Shown here piece after piece: positions 52,402 through 59,839 of a stretch of DNA of 64,000 bases. The position numbers and the translations under genes are program-made. Below the pieces are notes generated by a model. The model made no database searches. It had not been told where the DNA came from and worked only from the letters and a program-made list of their open reading frames with translations. The stretch is from JANQIO01 sp043585095 (GTDB lineage Bacteria; Pseudomonadota; Gammaproteobacteria; Pseudomonadales; Halieaceae). The DNA is taken from NCBI GenBank assembly GCA_043585095.1, contig CP121321.1, positions 620,001 through 684,000 on the forward strand, written 5' to 3'. How positions within the stretch are numbered: the stretch's first letter is position 1; the number at the start of each line of letters is the position of its first letter.

Positions 52402-53874
52402 TTAGCCGCTTGTCTTGTCTTTTTCCTCGTATGAGTCGCTGAACCAATTCTGAAAGCGCTCCCGCAATGCTGCTTTCTGTATCTTGCCCATGGTGTTACG
52501 CGGTAGGGCGTCCAGCTGGATGTATGCTTTAGGCTGCTTGAATGCGGCGAGGCGCTGTTTTAGACCAGCTTCTGCCGTTGCGATATCAAAGCCATCGCTG
52601 TTACAGGCGTACACGGCCACGACGGCCTCACCAAAATCAGCATGGGGTAATCCAATAACAGCACTTTCGCTGATACCCGGAACTGTTTCAAGGCACTGCT
52701 CGATCTCTTTGGGATAGACGTTCAGGCCGCCGCTGATGATCAGGTCTTTACTGCGACCGGACAGCGTCAGCCTGCCCTCAGTATCGATGCTGCCAAGGTC
52801 TCCCGTGGTGAAATAGCCGTCCTTGCGAAATTCAGAGGCGGTTTTCTCCGGCATCTCCCAGTAACCTTGAAACACGTTGGCACCGCGTACCTCGACCTGG
52901 CCAACGATGTCTTCCTGCACGGGCTCTCCGGTCTCGTCTGCGATGCGTAGATCAACACCGGGCAGAGCAAAGCCGACAGTGCCCGCTACACGTTCACCAT
53001 CGAGCGGGTTACTGCTGATCATCCCGGTTTCTGACATTCCATAGCGCTCCAGTATGCGGTGCCCTGAGCGTTGCTCAAACGCATCAAAAACGCGGCGGCT
53101 GAGCGGGGCTGATCCTGAGATAAACAAGCGTATGCTCTGACAGACTGCCGCGCTAAACCCCGGCTCATCCAGAAGACGACTGTAAAAGGTTGGCACACCC
53201 ATCATTACCGTGGCACCAGGCAGGCTGCCGATGACTGTGGCGGCGTCAAAACGTTCCAGAAACAGTATGGTTGAGCCGTTGATTAGCGCGGTATTGAGCG
53301 CAACAAATAGACCGTGAACATGAAATATCGGCAGCGCATGCAGCAACACGTCGCCCGGTATAAAACCCCACAAAGCATGCAGGGTTAGCGCATTACTCCG
53401 CAGGTTACCGTGGCTCAGCATCGCACCCTTGGGTTTGCCAGTGGTGCCGGAGGTGTAGAGGATCGCGGCGATGTCGTCTTCTCCAACAGCCACCGTATTG
53501 GCGATCTCGCATCCCTCGGCCTCAAGGCAGAGCTTGCGCAGGCCTGAGTCATCGATCTGCAGCCGGGGACGCGCATTCTCTCGGAAGTACTGCAGCTCGG
53601 AGTCGGTATAGGCGGTGTTCAATGGGACGAGGACTAACCCGGCCCGCAGGCAAGCGAGATACAGTGCGACGGCCTGGGGTGATTTATTGGTTTGTACCAG
53701 CACTCTGTCACCGGCATTCGCACGTTGCAGCAAAACCGTGGCAAGCTTTCCAGAAAGGCTGTCCAGCGCGCCGTAACTCCAGTCGTCGCCATCAGGCACG
53801 CGCAAGCAGCAGCGATCGAGATGATCTGCAAAGCCTGCGGAGAGCGTAAGGAACAGATTATGACTGCGGGTCAT
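52402..53874 (-). CDS. Acyl-CoA synthetase, probably malonyl-CoA synthetase (MatB-type)
   Basis: A 490-residue adenylate-forming enzyme. The phosphate loop is ILYTSGTTGKPKGAMLSH, then LPIFHVHGLFVALN, ERYGMSETGMISSNP, the hinge/adenine region GYFTTGDLGSIDTEGRLTLSGRSKDLIISGG and the catalytic Lys in LPRNTMGKIQK. Starting MTRSHNLFLTL and overall length match MatB, which activates malonate or methylmalonate to the CoA ester. The frame runs to 54018, but the ATG at 53874 gives the family N-terminus. It is divergent from a PTPS-family gene. Confidence 0.9.
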   Translation of the reverse strand: MTRSHNLFLTLSAGFADHLDRCCLRVPDGDDWSYGALDSLSGKLATVLLQRANAGDRVLVQTNKSPQAVALYLACLRAGLVLVPLNTAYTDSELQYFRENARPRLQIDDSGLRKLCLEAEGCEIANTVAVGEDDIAAILYTSGTTGKPKGAMLSHGNLRSNALTLHALWGFIPGDVLLHALPIFHVHGLFVALNTALINGSTILFLERFDAATVIGSLPGATVMMGVPTFYSRLLDEPGFSAAVCQSIRLFISGSAPLSRRVFDAFEQRSGHRILERYGMSETGMISSNPLDGERVAGTVGFALPGVDLRIADETGEPVQEDIVGQVEVRGANVFQGYWEMPEKTASEFRKDGYFTTGDLGSIDTEGRLTLSGRSKDLIISGGLNVYPKEIEQCLETVPGISESAVIGLPHADFGEAVVAVYACNSDGFDIATAEAGLKQRLAAFKQPKAYIQLDALPRNTMGKIQKAALRERFQNWFSDSYEEKDKTSG

Positions 53875-53905
53875 GGTGCGCGACTGTATCATCTCAAGCG
53901 CATGC

Positions 53906-53943
53906 AGCGCATTAAGGTGCCTACAGCGCATTAAGGTGCCTAC
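53906..53943. repeat. 19-bp tandem direct repeat, two copies
   Basis: The unit agcgcattaaggtgcctac occurs at 53906-53924 and exactly again at 53925-53943. It lies between the divergent acyl-CoA synthetase and the PTPS-like gene, in the likely promoter zone of both. Confidence 0.9.
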
Positions 53944-54001
53944 AGCAACACTATGCCAAAAGCCGAGGCCGCAGCCAGTCACAGGCTCTGACGAGACAAT
54001 T

Positions 54002-54493
54002 ATGGAACGATTGACCACTATTCATATCGACAAGGAAAGCCACAAGTTTTCCGCGGCGCACTTCACCGTATTTACGGCAACCGATCGCGAGCGTCTGCAC
54101 GGTCACAATTTCAGCGTATCGGCAAAAATCGTCGCGCCAGTGGACAACAATGGCCTAACCGGTGACTACGCCGTTTATAAGAACCAGATTCGAAAGCTGT
54201 GCGACAGCCTGGATGAATACACGCTCATACCCTCACAGTCACCGTATCTGACGATCGAGGAAGACGGGGCTTACTATCGCGTTATCCATGACCAGGACAC
54301 CTTGGTACTCTTGAAAGCCGACACTCTGGTTATTCCCGTGCGCAACACCACCGTAGAAGATCTATCGCACTATCTTTTGGAGATGTTGGTGGAAGACAAA
54401 CCGTTTTTAGAGGCTCAGGACATTCGCGAAATCGAGGTGATGGTTTCTTCTGGTCCAGGTCAAACAGGCTCGAGCTTTTTCAAGATAAAGTAA
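54002..54493 (+). CDS. 6-pyruvoyl-tetrahydropterin synthase/QueD-family protein with altered active site
   Basis: A 163-residue member of the PTPS/QueD (COG0720) family, longer than QueD (about 120). The zinc histidines are His20 (FSAAHF), His33 and His35 (LHGHNF). The catalytic Cys of QueD (CxxxHGH) is Arg29 here, while Glu30 gives ExxHGH (RERLHGH), the pattern described for PTPS-III, which replaces FolB in folate synthesis. The LDH motif reads LDEYTLIP, so the second catalytic His is also changed. PTxEN reads TTVED. An insertion (about 78-110) separates these. Function could be folate-related, pterin-binding or unknown. ATG at 54002 gives the family N-terminus. Confidence 0.85.
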   Translation: MERLTTIHIDKESHKFSAAHFTVFTATDRERLHGHNFSVSAKIVAPVDNNGLTGDYAVYKNQIRKLCDSLDEYTLIPSQSPYLTIEEDGAYYRVIHDQDTLVLLKADTLVIPVRNTTVEDLSHYLLEMLVEDKPFLEAQDIREIEVMVSSGPGQTGSSFFKIK

Positions 54494-55120
54494 CTAGGCT
54501 GCAGCCGCTTTTGCTTCACCCCAGTAATTATAGCCAGCGAAACGCGGTGTGTTGGGCAGGTACATCTCCTCCAGATTCGACAGCTCGAAGCCCGCGTCGC
54601 GCAGCAGCGTGGGGATCGGTCGGTTGAGGTTGCAGCCACCGGCCATCTTGCGCCACAGTGGGTTAACGCGGTCTTGCCATTTACAGACGTTGGCGTCAGG
54701 CGCCTTGCCGTGCTCGCAGAAATACAGCTTCCCGTTGGGTTTCAATACCCTGCGCATACCGGCTAAGGCGGTTGCGGGGTCGGGTATGGTGCACAGGGAA
54801 TATGTCACCATGACCGTGTCCACGCTGTCATCCTCCAACGGTATCGCTTCGCCGGGCAGGCCAACAAACTCCAGATCAAAGGGCAGTGACGGGTTATTGC
54901 GGCGGGCGATCTCCCAGGAGGCTTCCGAGGGATCCAGACCGATGACTTTGTCGACCTGTGCTGGATCGTAGTAGCGCAGGTTTAGCCCGGTACCAACGCC
55001 AATTTCCAGCACGGTTCCGCTGGCGCGGGGAACAATCTTCTCGCGCTGGCGCATGATGGGTTTGCTGCCGCAGGCGCAGTTGATAAAGCGCGGCAGAAAG
55101 ATATCTTCGTAAAAGCTCAT
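54494..55120 (-). CDS. SAM-dependent methyltransferase (UbiE/METTL7-like, class I)
   Basis: A 208-residue class I methyltransferase. Motif I is VLEIGVGTGLNLRYY, the acidic end of strand 2 is GLDPSEASW, EAIPLEDDSVDTVMVTYSLCTI is motif II/III, and LKPNGKLYFCEHGKAP follows. NPLWRKMAGGCNLNRPI resembles the METTL7/thiol methyltransferase group. Substrate unknown. GGAGG 8 bp before the ATG supports this start over the extended frame from 55180. Its stop abuts the PTPS-like stop. Confidence 0.9.
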   Translation of the reverse strand: MSFYEDIFLPRFINCACGSKPIMRQREKIVPRASGTVLEIGVGTGLNLRYYDPAQVDKVIGLDPSEASWEIARRNNPSLPFDLEFVGLPGEAIPLEDDSVDTVMVTYSLCTIPDPATALAGMRRVLKPNGKLYFCEHGKAPDANVCKWQDRVNPLWRKMAGGCNLNRPIPTLLRDAGFELSNLEEMYLPNTPRFAGYNYWGEAKAAAA

Positions 55121-55225
55121 AGTGTTGCCTCCGGCGCATAGTATAGGGCCAAATGCAGAACCGGCTAACCAGCAGCGCAAACCGCTGTGCTATATTGCGC
55201 GGCCTGACGTGTTAAGGAATACGCT

Positions 55226-56029
55226 ATGTTTCGTCTACCGGTATCGACACTTTTGCAGCAGCGGCTGCGGGCCGCCCTGGCTGTCTGCGCGCTGCTGATC
55301 AGCGCGTCTTCAGGCCCTGCATCGGCCGACCCGGTTCGCATGCTGGCGAATGCGTCACCGCCATATGCGGACAAAAAGCTTCCCGAGCAGGGTCTGGCAC
55401 TGGAGTTGGTGGCGCACGTTATGGAGCGCGCGGGCTACGACGCTGAGCTGACAATTGAGAGTTGGCCGCGTGCACTAGAGGGCGTTCGTATCGGCTTATA
55501 CGAGGCCCTCGCTACCGCCTGGTACAGTGACGAACGTGATCAGGACTTTTTGTTTTCAGAACCCTATCTGGACAGCCAGCTTATTCTCATCAAACTGCGC
55601 GCCGCACCCGGGGTCTACGATAGCCTCGACGATTTGGAAGGCAAGCGTCTGGGCGTACGCGCAGACTATGCCTATGGCGTCGATTTTTCAGGGATAGCTG
55701 GCCTGCGCCTTGTTGAAGAAAACCATCTTATTCAGAGCCTCATGAACTTGATCAATGGCCGCGTAGACGTGGTGATTGGGGATCAGCGAACCGTAGCGCT
55801 GCAATTGGAAGAATATCTGCAGTCGCAGCGGCACAGGATAGAGGTAGCTCCTATTATGCTGCCGGGCCGCAGTAGACACGTCGCGGCGTCGCGTGCGCTG
55901 AATGGCAGCGAAAAAATGATCGAGGACTTTAACAAGGCCCTGGCTGAAGCCAGGGACGACGGCAGTGTGGCGGCTATCATCGCCAAGTGGGACGGGCGTT
56001 ACAACATTCCCAGTGCGTCTGGCTCCTAG
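55226..56029 (+). CDS. Periplasmic solute-binding protein, SBP_bac_3 family
   Basis: A 267-residue exported protein. The signal peptide (RAALAVCALLISASSGPASA) ends before DPVRM. The body has the family-3 fold: ASPPYADKKLPEQGLALELVAHVMERAGY, RIGLYEALATAWYSDERDQDFLFSEPY, DLEGKRLGVRADYAYG and IAKWDGRYN at the end. No ABC permease or ATPase is nearby, so it may be an orphan binder, a sensor partner, or part of a split system. A hairpin follows the stop. Confidence 0.88.
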   Translation: MFRLPVSTLLQQRLRAALAVCALLISASSGPASADPVRMLANASPPYADKKLPEQGLALELVAHVMERAGYDAELTIESWPRALEGVRIGLYEALATAWYSDERDQDFLFSEPYLDSQLILIKLRAAPGVYDSLDDLEGKRLGVRADYAYGVDFSGIAGLRLVEENHLIQSLMNLINGRVDVVIGDQRTVALQLEEYLQSQRHRIEVAPIMLPGRSRHVAASRALNGSEKMIEDFNKALAEARDDGSVAAIIAKWDGRYNIPSASGS

Positions 56030-56069
56030 CGGCGCATTTCTGCGCCGCGTTCTAGTAGAGAGCTTTTTT
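56029..56069 (+). terminator. Hairpin after the solute-binding protein (possible terminator)
   Basis: GCGGCGCA (56029-56036) pairs with TGCGCCGC (56041-56048) around a 4-nt loop, immediately after the stop. The T-run (56064-56069) is 15 bp away, so it is weak as a Rho-independent terminator. Confidence 0.4.
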
Positions 56070-56075
56070 CGCGAT

Positions 56076-57050
56076 TTAAATCGCCTGAACCATCTCGTTG
56101 TCGCTGAAGCGGCCCTCGAACATCGGCGAAGACAGATAGCGTTCGCCGGAATCGGGCAGGATTACCACAATCGTCTTGCCGGCGTGTTCTGGCTGCTTTG
56201 ACACTCTGTCTGCTGCTGCCATCGCGGCACCACAGGATACACCTGCCAGAATGCCTTCTTCCTGCATCAACCGGTGCGCCCAGTCCATGGCGTCCTCTGA
56301 GCTGACAGCTTCCACCTGATCGACCATGCTGAGGTCCAGATTACCCGGCACAAAGCCTGCGCCGATGCCCTGTATCTTGTGCGGCGCATGGCTGGGCTCT
56401 TCGCCCGCTTTCGCAGCGCGAATCATGGTGCTGCTGTCGGGCTCTACTGCCACCGTGGTAATCGCTTTGCCCTGGGTCTGCTTGATGTAGCGAGAAATGC
56501 CGGTAAGCGTGCCACCTGTGCCAACGCCGCTAACCAGAATGTCGATTTCGCCGTCGGTATCCTGCCAGATTTCCGGTCCGGTGGTCTTTTCGTGGATGGC
56601 CGGATTGGCCGGATTCTCAAACTGCTTGGGTTTGAAATAGTGCTCAGGGTTTTCAGCGACGATTTCATCGACTTTCGCCATGGAACCCGGAATGCCGAGA
56701 GCGCCATCGGTGAGCACGATCCTGGCGCCCAGAGCGACCATCAATTTGCGCCTTTCCAGGCTCATTGTATGGGGCATGACCAGCGTGCAGTCATAGCCAC
56801 GGGCAGCGGCAACAAAGGCCAGTGCAATGCCGGTGTTGCCGCTGGTGGGCTCAATGATCTCCATGCCGGGCTTTAGGCTGCCGTCTTGTTCCGCCGCCAA
56901 CACCATACTCGTGCCAATGCGGCATTTTACTGACATGGCGGGATTGCGGTTTTCGAGCTTGGCTAAAATATTGCCATCGCTGATGCGATTGATTTTGACT
57001 AGTGGGGTCTTGCCGATAGTGACTGAAATATCGTCGAAGATCTCGGACAT
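56076..57050 (-). CDS. cysK: Cysteine synthase A (O-acetylserine sulfhydrylase)
   Basis: A 324-residue PLP enzyme that makes cysteine from O-acetylserine and sulfide. Lys42 in NPAMSVKCRIGTSMV is the PLP lysine; EPTSGNTGIALAFVAAARGY is the substrate loop; GVGTGGTLTGISRYI is the phosphate loop; and the GEEPSHAPHKIQGIGAGFVP motif is characteristic of CysK. GGGAGCG ahead of the ATG supports the start. A palindrome GCGATTTAAATCGC (56071-56084) straddles the stop codon. Confidence 0.97.
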   Translation of the reverse strand: MSEIFDDISVTIGKTPLVKINRISDGNILAKLENRNPAMSVKCRIGTSMVLAAEQDGSLKPGMEIIEPTSGNTGIALAFVAAARGYDCTLVMPHTMSLERRKLMVALGARIVLTDGALGIPGSMAKVDEIVAENPEHYFKPKQFENPANPAIHEKTTGPEIWQDTDGEIDILVSGVGTGGTLTGISRYIKQTQGKAITTVAVEPDSSTMIRAAKAGEEPSHAPHKIQGIGAGFVPGNLDLSMVDQVEAVSSEDAMDWAHRLMQEEGILAGVSCGAAMAAADRVSKQPEHAGKTIVVILPDSGERYLSSPMFEGRFSDNEMVQAI

Positions 57051-57213
57051 GAATGACGCTCCCTGATAAAAAATGATCTGCGGTACCCGACAGTATAGTG
57101 GCTGACAAGATCGGCGATGACAGCCATCAAAAAAATATTTTGAAAAAAATGAACTTGCCGGAATCCAGCGAGTCTATTTAATCGTTGGAATTGAAGAGGG
57201 TGTGACTCTCACT

Positions 57214-57258
57214 GCCACAGACGCCACAGACGCCACAGACGCCACAGACGCCACTGAC
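57214..57258. repeat. 9-bp tandem repeat, five copies
   Basis: The unit gccacagac is exact at 57214, 57223, 57232 and 57241, with a fifth copy (gccactgac) at 57250-57258. No spacers. Confidence 0.9.
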
Positions 57259-57420
57259 GTTGCTGCAAGCATTGATTGTAAAGAACAGATCGTGAAGAGC
57301 GTTGGTAAAAAGGGCGGTTGATCTCAGCGCTAATGCTGGACCAACTACCCGATGTGGTTACAAGAGATCTCGCATCTTCGCCATCCGGTCCCCTGACACT
57401 CTTGGAAAAGAGTCGTTCTC

Positions 57421-57449
57421 GCCGGCCCACTCCGGGCCGGCATTTTTTT
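57421..57449 (+). terminator. Strong Rho-independent terminator without an assigned gene
   Basis: GCCGGCCC (57421-57428) pairs with GGGCCGGC (57434-57441) around a 5-nt loop, then A and seven T residues. It works in the plus direction only; on minus the following sequence is gagaacg. It stands directly before the stop of the minus-strand DUF1214 gene. Confidence 0.85.
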
Positions 57450-57458
57450 GCCTGCTAT

Positions 57459-58571
57459 TTACTGGCCTATATCGGCGACCTTAACGACACGCGTCTCCAG
57501 CCCCGGGTGTTCACTTGCGCCAATCCAGCGCCAGCACATGGTGCCGTCACGGTGGCCGGCGGTATCGATCCAGTTGCCAATGCCCGGGTCCTTGTCGGTG
57601 ACATACAGCACTACGCTGCCATCGTCTTCGTAGTTCGCCGTGTGTCGGTTGACGGTAATATTGTGATAGCGGTAGTCCAGAGACTCCATCCAGTAGTTAT
57701 CCAGCTGGAAATTCCAGGTTTGGCACTCTGGGATAATGGGCGCACGAATTTCTAACGCTTCATCTTCGGCAAGCGCCCAGTGCGCATGAAAGTAAAAAAT
57801 GTTGGGGTCGCCGCCAATGGATTGGCAGTAGGCCTGGTCGGCCGGCGGCAGCGTGTTGATATTTTCTTTCAGACTGTCTGTCCAGTCTGCGAACAGTTTC
57901 ACTGTGCCGTGCAGATTGGCTGCCACGCGTGTGAGCTGTCGCTTCAGCTCGTCGGCTGAGTAGGCGGGGGGGGTGCTACCCGGATTAACCAGTTCGATAT
58001 CGATCTGGGCCGGACGCTCGGTACTGCGATCAAGAAACGTCTGGCGAATATTCAAGGCGCGTGTTTTTTCTGTCAGCTGTACCCAGTTACCTGGCTGCTC
58101 TTTCTGGCTAAGGATGATCTCAAAGCTACCGTCTGCTTCTACCTCAAGCTTGCTAGTGTCCAGGAAGCCGTCGGTAATCATGGTGCCGTCGGTGCCGTAG
58201 CCGCCCGAAATGGCTGCAAAGCTTATGTAAAAGACTGAGCCACGGGTGCCGGTTATCCGGTATTCCTTGTCGCCGTGAATTGTCGCGCCCACGTAAATAT
58301 TGTCCGGGTTGTCGGCACCCAGCTTGACCATGTTGCCCAGCCCGCGCATCACCGGAAAGTCTGCCGTGCCGCCTTCGAACACGCTTTCCAGGCTGTTGCG
58401 CATCAATCTTGTGAGGTAGCGAAAGCCTTCTGCCCGGTTGAAGGCATCTGTGGGAGCGCGGTCATCGGTGATATAGCTGCCAAGAGCCTTGAGTTGATCG
58501 CAAAATTCCTCCCAGGCGGCGCCGCTGCTGACGTGTGCATCGATTTCTGCCGGGTTCATTTCATCGCTCAT
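57459..58571 (-). CDS. DUF1214 domain protein
   Basis: A 370-residue soluble protein. The C-terminal DUF1214 region is recognisable in WNFQLDNYWMESLDYRYHNITVN and VTDKDPGIGNWIDTAGHRDGTMCWRWIGA. The N-terminus SGAAWEEFCDQLKALGSYI..DRAPTDAFNRAEGFRYLTRLM is typical of the longer members. The function is not known; members often lie beside genes for steroid, terpene or lipid breakdown. AAGGAG precedes the ATG. It follows the GST gene by 13 bp and ends the four-gene operon. Confidence 0.9.
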   Translation of the reverse strand: MSDEMNPAEIDAHVSSGAAWEEFCDQLKALGSYITDDRAPTDAFNRAEGFRYLTRLMRNSLESVFEGGTADFPVMRGLGNMVKLGADNPDNIYVGATIHGDKEYRITGTRGSVFYISFAAISGGYGTDGTMITDGFLDTSKLEVEADGSFEIILSQKEQPGNWVQLTEKTRALNIRQTFLDRSTERPAQIDIELVNPGSTPPAYSADELKRQLTRVAANLHGTVKLFADWTDSLKENINTLPPADQAYCQSIGGDPNIFYFHAHWALAEDEALEIRAPIIPECQTWNFQLDNYWMESLDYRYHNITVNRHTANYEDDGSVVLYVTDKDPGIGNWIDTAGHRDGTMCWRWIGASEHPGLETRVVKVADIGQ

Positions 58572-58584
58572 ATTCTGATTCTCC

Positions 58585-59286
58585 TTATTGTGGTGAAACT
58601 GCGGTACTGGTGCTGTCTTCTATTCGTGTCATCCACGCCTGTACGCGAGGATATTGCTCTAACAGTGCCCGCGACAGATCGGCGTCGCGGAAGCATTGAA
58701 ACATTGCATACACGGCGAGGTCGGCGAGCGTGATGGCATCGCCAACCAACCATTCGCCATCGCCAAGCATGTCGGAAACGGCGCGAATGTGTCGTTCAGT
58801 GTCGGTGCAGAGAGCGTCATGTGATTTGCGCCCTATGCCTTGACCTGCTGTGGTTTTGCGCATTACCCGCGGTAGGACTTTTGTCAGAATCCAGCGCATC
58901 GGAGCTGATTCCAGTTCGATAAGCTTGGGAATGTTGCGCTCGCTGTTGCGTTCGGCAACGAAGCGCAATGTCATCTCATAGAAGTACAGGCTTTCATCTG
59001 CCCAGTCCTCAAGAGCGTGTACCAGGCCTTTCTGGCGTGGATCGCTGGGGACCAGTGGTGTTTCTGGAAAGGTGTCTTCGATGTAGTAGGCCATCTCGGT
59101 TGAATCGACAATCGTTTTGCCGTCGTGCGTCAAGGCCGGAAGCTTGCCGGTGGGGCTGATCTTCAGAATCTGTGAGCGCTCTGCTATGCGCCAGTATTTT
59201 GATTCATAGGGCACGCCCTTGATATTCAGCATACGCTGAATCTTTTGGTTGAAAGGCGAATGGTTATAGAGGTGCAGCGTCAGCAT
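58585..59286 (-). CDS. Glutathione S-transferase family protein
   Basis: A 233-residue GST. The N-terminal thioredoxin-like domain has LHLYNHSPFNQKIQRMLNIKGVPYE, SPTGKLPALTHDGKTIVDSTEMAYYIE (cis-Pro and the glutathione-binding Asp-Ser), and the helical C-domain ends WLVGDAITLADLAVYAMFQC. The N-terminal catalytic position holds Ser (NHSPFN). A frame extends to 59379, but the ATG at 59286 has GGAGCG ahead and begins the fold; it overlaps the TlpA-like stop by 23 bp. Substrate unknown. Confidence 0.92.
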   Translation of the reverse strand: MLTLHLYNHSPFNQKIQRMLNIKGVPYESKYWRIAERSQILKISPTGKLPALTHDGKTIVDSTEMAYYIEDTFPETPLVPSDPRQKGLVHALEDWADESLYFYEMTLRFVAERNSERNIPKLIELESAPMRWILTKVLPRVMRKTTAGQGIGRKSHDALCTDTERHIRAVSDMLGDGEWLVGDAITLADLAVYAMFQCFRDADLSRALLEQYPRVQAWMTRIEDSTSTAVSPQ

Positions 59287-59839
59287 AAATGCGCTCCGTT
59301 TCAGGATGCTGTCTGGCGAGGTAGGCCACGTCGGTCGTTTTTGATCTCTGGCTGTTCTGTGACCCTTTGCCGTGGCCAAAAGCGGCTGAGGTTTTTTGGC
59401 CTATGGCATTGGCCATTTCAAGCTTCAGGCCCTCTTCAGACTGGGGGCCTATCAAGGTGGTAACGACCTTCCCCTGGGGACTCACAATCAGTGTAGTGGG
59501 TAACACTCGAGGACGCTCAATTTGTAGCAGCGCCGCGGGATCTTTCGCCAGCAAGGTAAAATTAATTCCCATATCGTCGGCCGCGGCAAGCAGCTCTTCG
59601 CCCTGCACGTCGTCGTAATTAATAGCATATAGGGAATACTGCGGGGCACGTTGGGCAAAGCGATTGAGCTCAGGAATTTCTTTTCGACAGGGGGCACACC
59701 AGGTAGCCCAGTAGTTGATGATCATCCAATTTTTCTCAAGCACCGGCGCATCAATCACACGCTCTACGGTTTGCTCTGCGTCAGTAGTACAGGCGGCAAC
59801 CCACAACGTTAGGCCTAGCAGGAAGGTCGATCTGATCAT
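59264..59839 (-). CDS. TlpA/ResA-like thioredoxin lipoprotein
   Basis: A 191-residue thioredoxin-fold protein. The lipobox LWVAAC (Cys17) after a hydrophobic N-terminus indicates a lipoprotein. The redox site is YWATWCAPCRKEIPEL (WCxxC), and the cis-Pro loop is RVLPTTLIVSPQGKV. The last 50 residues are polar (GHGKGSQNSQRSKTT) and unlike TlpA proteins. It would reduce disulfides in the periplasm or carry out a similar exchange. Overlaps the YihY-type gene by 4 bp. Confidence 0.92.
   Translation of the reverse strand: MIRSTFLLGLTLWVAACTTDAEQTVERVIDAPVLEKNWMIINYWATWCAPCRKEIPELNRFAQRAPQYSLYAINYDDVQGEELLAAADDMGINFTLLAKDPAALLQIERPRVLPTTLIVSPQGKVVTTLIGPQSEEGLKLEMANAIGQKTSAAFGHGKGSQNSQRSKTTDVAYLARQHPETERIYADAAPL

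Larger units (their letters stand above)
57051..57458. other. 408-bp gap with tandem repeat and orphan terminator
   Basis: The only gap over 300 bp. It includes an A-rich stretch (57128-57150), a five-copy 9-bp repeat (57214-57258) and a strong plus-strand terminator (57421-57449). It lies between the cysK start and the DUF1214 stop, both on minus, so no known gene uses the terminator. Short frames on both strands lack family features; one minus frame only translates the repeat into RLW triplets. A small RNA on the plus strand is possible. Confidence 0.5.

Noticed and set aside
56071..56084. Palindrome GCGATTTAAATCGC as terminator for cysK
   Set aside because: On the minus strand it is followed by A residues, not T; it may be a chance palindrome at the stop codon.
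57209..57430. 73-residue minus-strand frame ending in RLW repeats
   Set aside because: It only translates the 9-bp tandem repeat, and begins at the terminator stem.
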